A DNA stretch of 64,000 bases, from positions 7,374,104 through 7,438,103 of the forward strand of contig JACTAT010000039.1 in assembly GCA_014526335.1 (NCBI GenBank), read 5' to 3'. The translations under genes and the position numbers were made by a program. Origin of the DNA: Chrysaora quinquecirrha. Its lineage: Eukaryota > Cnidaria > Scyphozoa > Semaeostomeae > Pelagiidae. Shown here one piece after another: positions 46,613 to 57,431 of this stretch. The notes beneath the pieces were generated by a model that was not told the origin of the DNA, searched no databases, and worked only from the letters and a program-made list of their open reading frames with translations. Within the stretch, counting starts at the first letter, position 1; every line of letters begins with the position of its first letter.

Positions 46613-49600
46613 ATTTAAATAAAGATAATATAAAGATAATAATTAACCTGAAAAATAAAACTTACTAATAAAAAAAACAAGAAATGAAGTTTGGCGAGAA
46701 AACAGTACATTATTCAGATGTTTTGCCGGGATTTTGCCGCAGGCGAAAGGTGGCAAACAAGAGCTGAAAACACAAATAATCCAGCTGAAACGAGCTGAAA
46801 CGCTTTTGGAGAGCTGACACAAGCTGAAACGATTGCTTGGAACGGGGGTAGTCTTTGATTCAGCTCTAATCTCATTGTGGTTTCAGCGCGCTGAAACAGT
46901 CAAGTGTGACGTCAGAAAGCATTAACATGAGTAAAATGTGCGTCACACGGTCACACGCAGCGGATAAAATACTGCAGAGAAAAATCGAGATTTTCCGACA
47001 TTTTTCGTCTGCAAAATTGTTAGTTTTATAGAAGGACAGATTTCTTTAGTTGTCGAAAGTCTTTACAAAGCTTCGAAAAATTGTAAGCTCCTGTAATGTT
47101 TAAGGGCTCAGAATTACAGAATATACTAAAATGTAACAGCAGATTTTTCTTTCCAACAATTATAATGCAACCTACTGCATTAAAACAAAAGGATTTCTTA
47201 GAGAGTTCAGGGGTTTCTGCTAACGCAATGGGATTTCATGAAAAATTGCAGGGGAATTCTACGTATTGCTACTAAAAAATGCATTTATTGCTCGATTTGC
47301 CTCACGAACGAAGCTCGCTACTTCGCAAACAAATAGGCCAGTCGAAAATAGTCGCACGTTAAAACTCCTTATTCTTCGCTCCCAAAACGGTTCGCGTAAA
47401 TTTTGACGATACATATATTAGCGCTACTTCTGATCAAGCATTCCATCGCACGTGCTCTTTTGCAGAAAGGACACTAACTCGATCGAATGACGCAGCGAGG
47501 TTTACGTAGAGATGCCTATACAAAAGTCCTCTAAAAAGCATAAGCGAGGTTTGAAAAATTTTACTGGTTTGCTCAGCAATTTGTTTGAATCTACAAATTT
47601 GTAGATTTAACTCTTCATGCTTTGAAAAAAGTAATTTGGAATTTGTTTTCAGATGATAAGCAATGATCGGCGATTATTGCCGATGCTAAAGATGACCGCA
47701 TAACACTCCCGAACCGAAGAATCTCGGAACGCTCAAAAGAGTCGGAAAAGCCTCTCGGCTAGTCAGAAAAATATCATTGCAAATGCAAAACGTTTCTCGA
47801 AAAATTCGACAAAGTGATTATGGACATGAGACAGCGAAATTGATTTTTTATCAATGTTTCGGTCTCTGAAAAGGTGACGTGGAATCACACGGCGCAACGC
47901 CCATATTTCGCTTCGTTTTCACCCTGGGTTGTTCCTATTTTCGGACTGATTTTTGCCACCCTCCTCTCAAAAAGTTTGAAGGTGCTTCAATAACACTATG
48001 TCTGGGCGTTTATGTTTTTTGGGCTCGAGCAGTTGCTATATTTGAAGAATTTGACCTAATTTCTCGTAAAGTTGTTCTAAAACAACTTGCAGAGCAACAA
48101 CAGCTAGCTCTGTATGTAGCTAGGATCATTTCATTATATAATATTCTCTTTCAACCAACATTCAAATCCTAAAATACCACCTAGGTGTCGGTATAGGGAG
48201 AGCTTTTAGACAAGTGATCGAGCTCGCTCCCGCTCCAAAATATAACTTAACTACATACATTGTACCACGTGTTTCCCAACAGGGTATAGGAAAAGCTACT
48301 CTACATAAAGTTGCATGAAGTAAGGCATAAAAAACTTACCATGAAAGATATGGTCAACACAACAACTCGTTTTTGGTCAACAGTAACTTTTTTTCCAAAG
48401 ATAGCATTTTGAACCGATATCCCAAAAATTCCAACTTTTTGAAGGTTTTTCTTGAATGTTCATGGGCAAGTACGTACTTATTTGAAAGGCTAGGTCAAAA
48501 ATGCTAAAAAATTGATACGTTCTTCCCAACATTTCAAGCTTCTTTGAAAATTGTTTAATATAACTTAGAAACAATGTCAAAGTACTTACTATTAGACGCA
48601 CGATCGCGTGCTGAAACGGATATTTGATCATGTCCCCCGTCTCGGGGTGTGATCGAATGGGCCGTCCATAACGGGACTACGGAGCCTGGACAGACAAGCC
48701 GTATAAAAAGCTCAGAATCACATAAGTGAATTTTAGAACCAAATCAACGTGAGCACAAAAGCGTGGGAGTTGAACACAGAAAGTTTTAAGGTAAATAATG
48801 TTAATCATCTTACTTTAATATCTTCTGTGAAAATAAATGTTTGCTAAACATACTTTTTCATATATACCATTATTTATATTGTTATAGTTATTGGTATTTC
48901 ATGTCTTTTTTGTGTGAGAAATATCTTGCTTATATCGAAAATGCTATATTTGCTGTTTTTTGTACTGCATTTTATAATTCATTCTCTTTTTTAAGAACAA
49001 TTTAACTATAACTATAACATTAAGGGTGAAATTTGCTTAAAAATATAAACAACCAAAGAAAAATTACAGTCTAAACTATAAATCCTTAAAGTGAAATTTA
49101 TTGTTAAATTCTGTCAAACTTAAGCACGTTTGCGAAAGAGAATTTCCACAAGAAAATCAGCGCTTTGGGAAAACTTTTTGCTTTCCTTTACAAAGTAATG
49201 AAATTAAATTACTTCAAAGTGAGCAAAAAAGTTAAATTGAAAAATTAGCCTGCTTTAACCTATTTGTTATTGAAAAAAGAGACTTAAATTTACGAAAAAT
49301 GAATTAATAATAGTTAATAAGCTTAGAACCAAAACTTCTTATTCTTTTGTAAAAATGTCATTGTTATGAAAAATTGTTTTGAAAATGGTTACTTTTGACA
49401 TCTAAAAACGAAACAAGTTATGTAGGGCTGTTTATACCTATGAAAGCCTGTTTTAAAGAAAGAGGAACTAATTTGAAACATTAGAAGAAAAATTTGGCAA
49501 AAAGGAACAATCAATCTTCTCTAAAGGGGCTAGGGACTCGAAAATCTGCGGCTAAAGGCGCAGCAGTGTTCGGCTAAGGGCAATCCTTCGTTCGTCTTGC

Positions 49601-50638
49601 GGCGAAATCGCTGACCTAAAGCCGTCAGGCTTGAAGGCTGTGGGTTTTTGCGTTTATCAGAGGCGACCAGTGGTTGTTTTTTGGAATACTAAACAATAAC
49701 TAAAACCATCAAAATCTTACCCCAAAGACGTTATTTTTGACGTTATTATTTATTATTTAAGTAAGGGTTGCTGTTTCACTGAAAAGCCAACAGGTATAAC
49801 TTGAAATCTCGAGCAACTTTCTCAACGCTTCAGAAAGAGGCTTCAGTAAGGCATACGTAATTCTCACTTCTCTTAAAGCCCTTAAATGTGAATCGAAAAT
49901 CCTAAAAAGATTTAGATTCTATTTACATCTTTTCTTTCAATTTTGAACAGCGTTATCAAATTAAATAGGTTGAAAATTTCCGCTAATGAAATAAATTCGA
50001 CTTGCTGGATTGACCAATCAGAGTGCAATATTCGCTGTCATTGTTTCATTAGACTCGCTACACAAGTCGTTTGTAATTTGGCTATTGAATTGAATTGCTG
50101 GACGCCAAAACAAAACCTAGGTTTGCATTAAAAGCCTTTAACCTTTGAAAGTTTAAATGCGCTAGCATAAAACACACTTTTTGTGTGAAGAAGGTTCATT
50201 CTTGGGAAGTTCCTTTACCCCGTCGCAAGTGCGAAAAACCTAAGAAACCCTACTGGACTTATTACACGAGATTCAAAATTTCCAATTGAACATTTCAAAG
50301 AGGTCTCGGTCGGTGTAACATATTTCTGAAAGATGGCGGACATTTTGAGTAAGGGATGCCCATCTGCGTGCAACGATCTGTATTGCCGTATCGTAGCCTG
50401 CGCACAAACTCAAAAGTCCTCTCGTGCGCAGGCTACCGTATCAACATTCTGATGATATTTTGGTGTTTGCTTGCAAACAAGGAACTTCTGTTTTTATTGG
50501 CGGAATTGAAATTAGAGCCCTTGAGATTTAAAAGATTTCCGCAAATGAAACTTAATAAAATTGTTCGACTTTGATCGATGTTTACCTGGAAATCATGTCG
50601 ATCAATCAACGTTTCCGAGCCTTCAGGTCATGCACATA

Positions 50639-51357
50639 ACATAGCATAGCATATCAGCATAGCATAACAGAACAGAACATACATAAGGTATGCGCATAAA
50701 AAAATAACATCACATATCATGGCAGCATACATAGCATAAGATAGCATAACATAACACTATATAAGCATGACAAACATGACATAACAAAGCATAACATAAA
50801 ACAACATAAGAACATAACAAAACATAATATAGCATAGCATAGCATAGCATTACATAATATAAAATAGCATAGTATATACTGTAGCATAGCATAACATTAT
50901 ATAGCAAAACATAGCACAACATAACATAACAAAACATAGCATACCATACCAAAGAATAACATAGCGTAAAGAAGTAATATGACATAACAAAGCAGAGCAT
51001 AGGGGAGCATAGCATGGCATAGCAAAGCCTGGTTTAGCTAAGCTTAGCATAGCATACCACAGCATAGTACAGCATAACATAGCATAACATATCATAGTAT
51101 AGCATGGCATAGCATAACATAGCATAGCAAAGCATATCATAGCATAGCATAGCATAACATAGCATATCATAACATAACATAGCATAACATAGCAAAGCAT
51201 AGCATAGCATAACAAAACATAGCATAACATATCATAGTATAGCATAGCATAGCGTAGCATGGTATAGCATAGCATAGCATAGCATAACATAGCATAACAT
51301 ATCACAGTATAGCATAGCATAGCATAACATAGCATAACAAAACATAATAAAACATTG
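50639..51357. repeat. CATAG/CATAA pentanucleotide satellite, ~720 bp
   Basis: The array alternates CATAG and CATAA (often as ten-base CATAGCATAA). Periodicity is five throughout with scattered substitutions. On the minus strand the array reads as Met-Leu-Cys-Tyr-Ala repeats, giving stop-free frames of up to 161 residues that are not genes. It stands 250 bp upstream of the ETS exon. Confidence 0.95.
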
Positions 51358-51608
51358 CTTCATTACATAATCATATCATCACATACAGCAAATGGGATTG
51401 GCAGGACCTATCAGACTAAGAATTCGATTTTCAAAATTTTAACTGGTAATTTAATGTTTTCAAATTTCTCCATAGAACAAAGACATTTGATAGAGCGATG
51501 AACCGGACATTTGTGTCGAGAATGGCTCCTTCTAACCCCGTCCAGGAATTACCCCTAACGCACATGGCCGACTTTTCGCACAGAGAGAAAAACCGAGAAT
51601 TTTCTCAG

Positions 51609-54600
51609 CGAAAACAGTCATATTACTGCGAAAGTGTTGACAGGAAACGCGTATATAAATGATGGTGGCGTAATTTCAAAGCCTAAGAAAAACGTTCTGC
51701 AGGAAATTTTTACTTTGGGCTTCAAAAATAACTTGTCGCCGGGGATACAGTGGTGGAACGTGAAATCGAATGAGAATGACGTAACAGGTTGCGACAAAAG
51801 CGAGCTGTTAGATGCTGACGTCACAGGAAATAGGGATATTAATAACATTATGGATTATAAAAGGTCAGTGGATAAGAATAGGTTACAAGTAGTGCTCGAT
51901 AACTGCGACAATACTTTTGATAGTTTTCCAACTGTGAAGAAAGAGAAACAAAAGTTTTCGGATTGCCAGAACCAAACAGAAGTGACTTTGGCAAAGAAAC
52001 GCGAGGAACTCGATTTGAAGTCGCAGAAAATTAATTCTGAGTTTTATTATCCGTTATTTGAGATGAAAAAGAATGAGGGTCCAGATGATATTGACAAGCT
52101 ATCAAGTAAACAAGATATATTTCAGCCAATTCTTGAAGAAACTTTGGATATGAAAGATGTTTCAGACACTGACCTGCAGGATGATTTGCCTACTTTCGAA
52201 ATGTTTAATGACAAGGATATTTCCCCACTAGCGCAAGAAACTTGTAATTTTTCGACAAACGAATCGTCAATTTCTTCACCGTCGTCTCTTCGAAACGAAA
52301 TATGGGATATGGAGGATTCCATGGCTTATGAGAGCATGAATTTTTCCAGTTTCGTCGATGAACTCGACAACTATTTTGTGGAGCGTGAACAAAGTCTTGA
52401 CCAGAGGGAGACACCACCGAATGACGAGGCAATTGCTGGCGGAATAACGATCGAGGAAACTGGACGATCTTTGGGGATTCATCAATAGAAATAACCCCAG
52501 AAAATTTTTTGTCAGATATTAACGGTACAGAAAAGGGCATGTCTGAGTACAATTTGGCACAAAATGCGGAAAATTTGGCTCAAAACACGGAAAATTTGGC
52601 TCAGAGTATCCCACAAATCGATCTCAACACTAAAGGAATTCAGCTCCTCGTAGAGGCACTTCAAACGCAGTCGTTTTTGCCAATCGTACATTTGTTATTA
52701 TCCGCATTAAATAATAATAGCTTGAATAACATTGTTGATAATAATAAAAGTAACGAGACTGATTCAGATGTCTCGTCGCCAAGAACGAGTCAACACGAGT
52801 TATCTTCGCAGAGTTCCTTCGATTCCGATCAGTTTTCCGATTGCGCAGAATTTTCGCCTAGTTCAACGGACAGCAATAACAATGAAATAAACTCGAATTA
52901 TGAACAAACGTATCCAAACTTAGATCTGTTTCAGTCATTACAAAACATTCTTGAAAATAATGAGAGTGCATTCGCGAATCTCGGGGGCGAACGACAAAAC
53001 GGAATGAAACGGCCAGCGGTTGATAAGATTCCAGTAACGGGAAACAAAATTCCGAGAATCGAACATTCAACAGGAAGCTTACAAGCGAACCCAGAAATCG
53101 ACAATATAATCGAGAATTTTATTTGTTCAACAGAGAAGTGTGACTTGCAGACATTTGAAAATATTTTAGACAGAGAAACTGACAGCGCAAAGACATTCAA
53201 GAACGCAAGTACGGAAACAACGCGGACTCGTGGAAATCGGGATCCCATATTTTTCGATTCGACCTCAAAACAAAACAACGAATGGAGGAAAGGTGTATAT
53301 GTGGTTAAAAGGAACTATGAAAGAAACAACATAGAAAAAGGTATATAAAGTAATATTTAAAAGCTTATTAATATTTTTTAGGTCTCCGCCCCTCTCCAAC
53401 GGTCCCAATAAGGAATTTTTTATAAGAAACTTAGTTACGCGTGAAAAATAGATTTGTTCGTAGTCCTCCCTACAAGTTAATTTTTTGCGTCAAATATTTT
53501 CCCGTACAGATTGCAAGTCTTGGGGCTCCTGAGCCTTCCCTGCCTTTGTTATTAAAATATATAATTTGCTTTAGGCCAAGACGCTATTTTGAGCAAAGTG
53601 GTGCAATACTTTTCGAACCAATGGGAAAATAGCTAGGAAAACTTAATTTAGTGTACGACTTTGCGAAGCTAAAAAGCCCCAAGAAAGCACTAAAACTCGC
53701 AAATCTTGGTTTAACGACGATTCAGGATTTCGAAATTATTTGCGTCTTCATTACATAGTCATATCCGCTTTTGTAAGTTATATTTGATTTTAAATCTTTA
53801 ACTAGTCGATAGTGACGCAAATTTGCCCACGAAACCTTAAGCATTGCAGGATATATTTCGCAAGAAGACGTCAATGCTAAAGACTCAACTAATCTTATGT
53901 AAACCACATTTATAGATAATACCCCCCTTACGCATAATCTATTTCGAAGGCGTAATCATTTAAACAATTGTTTATGACGGGTGTGATTAACGTGATCTCT
54001 GGCTTACCGCGAAGGGAAGAAAGTTCACCAAGCGAAATTCACCAGAAATTATGGTGACCAAAATGATTCTCATTTTGCGTGTTCTCTTAACTCAACCACA
54101 ATCTGTTGCTCTAAGTTTTTTTTATTCAGAACGCCTATTCCTTTTAAAAAACCCATTAAATCGTTTATTTTAGATCAACAAGTCGAAAAACGAGGAAGAA
54201 AGAGAGGCAACAAACACCCAACTCTACGACCAGGACGTAAGAAAATTTTATATCCTTGAAAATTTAACTAAACCATACTCTTGCCACACACCCTTGCCAG
54301 TTGCCACAAAACTAATGTATACCCTTGCAAACGGTGACTTGGCTTCACCATACATAGTCAATATTTCTATGCAATTTTACAAGCCTTTACAGACCTTTTC
54401 ACGAGCTTTATAAAAAACATAAAAAACGTTTTAAAATCTTTTCCCCATCTGTAGTGGTACCTCTATATAGCGGACACTTGAAGGACCAATGTTTTAGGTC
54501 CATTATAGAGAAATGTGCAAATATTTGTCCGTTGTTCGGAGGTGTCCGTTGTACAGAGATGTCCGTTAATGTAGGTTCCACTGTTCTTTGTTTACAACGA

Positions 54601-55255
54601 ACCAAGTTACCGGACTCCATATAGCAGACAATTGCAATTGCTTTTTCATTGTCCATTGCAGTGAGGTGTACACTGAAAGGTTTTATGGCAAGGTATTCCA
54701 TATGATTGGAGGACCTCAGAAAGACCTATCACCAATGATACCTAGACTTACTACACGAGTCTCTAGTTTACGCTCCCCAGTACTTTTGATTTGGCTTTCC
54801 ACATTGAGCGATAAGAAGAAACAACATTAATAACATCGAGCGAAGTAATGGGACTTATGCAGTGAGTCTATATGACATGCAACAAACACCCGGAACCCCG
54901 TGAAACAGTAGCAATTTCTTATAACAGTTTTATTTTCTTTTTAGCAAACAAATGCTACCATCTTTGGGATTTCCTACGAGAACTGCTCGAGAGCAGCAGC
55001 AACAACAAAGCATTTGCTGACGTCATTCAGTGGAGCAATAAAGAGCGGGAAGAATTCAAACTGATCGACACAAAGCGATTGGCTGAGCTGTGGGGCATGA
55101 AAAAGAGACTGACAAAAATGAATTATGATAAATTATCCAGATCTTTGAGATATTACATCAAATTGGACATTTTGAGAAAAGTACCTGGAAAGCGATTGCA
55201 TTTCCAGTTTGGAAATGGACGAATGTGGAGAAAGATTGAAAAACAAGACACATAG
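51609..55255 (+). CDS. ETS-domain transcription factor with AT-hook, 5' end uncertain
   Basis: Exons seen: about 51609-53340, 54174-54236 and 54945-55255, with matching phases. The last exon carries the ETS domain: HLWDFLRELLESSSNN, VIQWSNKEREEFKLIDTKRL, AELWGMKKR, MNYDKLSRSLRYYIKLDILR, KVPGKRLHFQFG. The 21-residue middle exon has KRGRKRGNK, an AT-hook-like motif as found before the ETS domain in ELF3/ESE factors. The long first exon encodes an acidic, Ser/Asn-rich, probably disordered activation region with a LAQNAENLAQNTENLAQ repeat; no PNT domain is seen. One base appears lost in the G4 run at 52473-52476. The start is unresolved: either an upstream exon splices to TTTTCTCAG at 51608, or translation begins at ATG 51498 and an indel near 51658 intervenes. 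Subfamily unassigned, ESE/ELF-like. Confidence 0.92.
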
Positions 55256-57431
55256 AAACGAGGCAGTGATTGCCGGAAAGAGGCCAGAGTTATAACACTG
55301 TTGAATGTGTCTAAATAAGTCTTCTAGTTTTATTTCTTTTGTTAACTAAAAGTTGTACATATTAGCGAACTGTATATATATTTTCAGAATGGAGTAGAGA
55401 TTATGTAGGTTCGTAAGAGTACTATTACTAGCTATACAGTACCATATAGCTATACTATGTCTATGAGAATGAAATTGGCTTTTCGATGATGAAATTGAGA
55501 ACTTCGATAGAAATCGACAAAAATATTGTGAGATTGACATCTTTTTCTCTTCTACAAACTCTCATTGCAAACTCTCGACTCCCATACCGCCGGCATACCG
55601 GAAAAGCGGGACCTGGGACCCTAGGTGGGACCGTAGACGTGGAATCCTGGTGGGACCCGGGACCCTAAGTGGGACCCTAAGCACTACAGAAGAACAATTT
55701 GAAGCGGAGATTAGTGCAAAGAAAATATAGAAAAAATCAAATTTTTTCTCTGTCGACTAATAGGGATACATACAAAATACATGTCTTTTTATAAGAACAC
55801 TTGGGTTCAATTTGAAAGTGTGCGTTATGTGTATTGAGACCGGCTTTTCAAAACCATCTTAAACCAAACCCTTCTCGAAAACATTTTAAAAGTGTGCTTC
55901 CAGGCATAGTCTCCAAACTGGCTTTGCTTGCACTTACAGTAACTCGAATAGATGGAGTCCACAGCAACATCCAAATACTGTTTCTAGACTTACCCAAGGC
56001 AATAAGATTGCATTGTTTGTTCGAAAACGAACGAGTGAATGAAAAATCGGATTTTTCCTTTTGTTAACTTAAATTAAATTATACTTCCACGAGACCCGTT
56101 AGAGCTAAGCTCCAAGATTAAAGAAACTAATCAAAAGACCAGGTAAAGCTGATAGGAATCTTCAAAACCCTGTAATGTTAGCTCTTAATCGCAATGTCAG
56201 CCCACAGGCCAGGAGAAATAAATCAATAACAATGTAACAATGGTCTTAGAAAACGAAAGGTAAAACGATAAACAAGGAAAAGCGGGAACAGGAATCTATT
56301 TACTGACGTCGTTGCGGTTTGACAGGGCCCAACCAATGAATACAAAAAAATCTATTTTTTGATTGGAACAAAAGTTGCCCTAGATAAGATTGATATTTCC
56401 TTACAGTGCTAATCAAAGCAAACGAGGTTGCAAAATAATTTCTAAAAAGTTACATAAATGTCAAAGTCTGAAATGTAGGGCATTTTTTAACAGTGCAACT
56501 ACTTATTGACTGAGTGTCAGTTTCCACCATCCTCGTACAAGGAAAAGTGTCCGTTTTAAAGCTTCTGGTATGAGGAACAGGAACAGTACTTTGTCAATAA
56601 CTAAATACTACTTCCACATATTAAATTTCTTTAAGATTTTGAGGTTTAGGTCAGTGTCTTCAATTTTGCGGAATTTGTATGAATAGTAGAAATTCAGTTT
56701 TACCTTAAACAAAATGCTAAGACAGTACATCCTTAGCCAAAATGTCGTCCCCGTCTACGGAAACGGAGACGTAGGATGTGGAGGAGAAGGAGGCCCTGGT
56801 ACCAACTGCAAAATCCAGGCCAAATTTGATATTTGCAATTTTGGCCTAGGTATCAAAATAAGACGCATATATTCCGAAAGCAGATGTTTTTAGAAAGGAT
56901 ATGCAAAAATTACATTGAAAACTGTCAGGAAAGGCACAATACCCTACGTAGCATCATTGTTTGGCTTTTATACGTTTTTACATTGTTTTCGGCCTATTTT
57001 GGTGTGATATTTTGAAGAAACTGTGATGTCACTAAATAACTCAATTGTTTGAAGAGCCAATCAAATTGCGAATAGACAAGGCCGATACAAGATAGACTAA
57101 CTACATGAGCCGTAGTTTTCGCTATTGAATTGAATTGCTGGACGCTCAAACTAACTGACTGAAGCGAACAACAACAACATCAATTCAATTCAATTCACAG
57201 AGGCCTGTTCACCGTGGGAAAGAGGTTGAAACAGCTATCCTTTCGCTAGGTCCATAGTCAAGTGAGAATAAGATAAAAGTGAAGGGAGAAACGAACGTTA
57301 CGTAGAACACAAAGTGTCAATCTACATGTCAGAAATTTCATCCAAGATAAAACATCAATATGAAAAATATGAAATATCTACCTACTTTTTATCGAAACTT
57401 TCTACCATTATATATCATGTTCTGTATCTTT
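55256..57431. other. Intergenic with repeat remnants
   Basis: Contains a short GGGACCCTAAGTGGGACC repeat patch (55605-55682), the second copy of the dispersed repeat (56790-57090), and AT-rich filler. No exon is recognised. The ETS 3' untranslated region probably covers the first few hundred bases. Confidence 0.5.
56790..57090. repeat. Dispersed repeat, copy 2 (inverse of 2740-3125)
   Basis: Reverse complement of the copy at 2740-3125: shared segments include GCCAATCAAATTGCGAATAG, ACAAGGCCGATA and GGCCTATTTTGGTGTGA. The 60-residue frame at 56833-57015 is a reading of it. Confidence 0.6.

Larger units (their letters stand above)
44889..51608. other. Intergenic, no recognised gene
   Basis: This stretch of 6.7 kb holds MITE fragments (45570-45640, 45785-45850), an ATC array (46376-46612), AT-rich filler (48.8-49.5 kb), a single-ended copy of the outer repeat of 203-1073 (50303-50400) and the CATAG satellite (50639-51357). 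A 97-residue frame at 47879-48172 (+) matches nothing I know. The missing 5' exon(s) of the ETS gene may lie here. Confidence 0.45.

Noticed and set aside
47879..48172. 97-residue plus-strand open frame
   Set aside because: No recognisable domain, no splice partners; length is expected by chance in this window.
50710..51335. Cys/Tyr/Met-rich open frames up to 161 residues
   Set aside because: Products of the CATAG satellite, stop-free by composition; no start context or domain.
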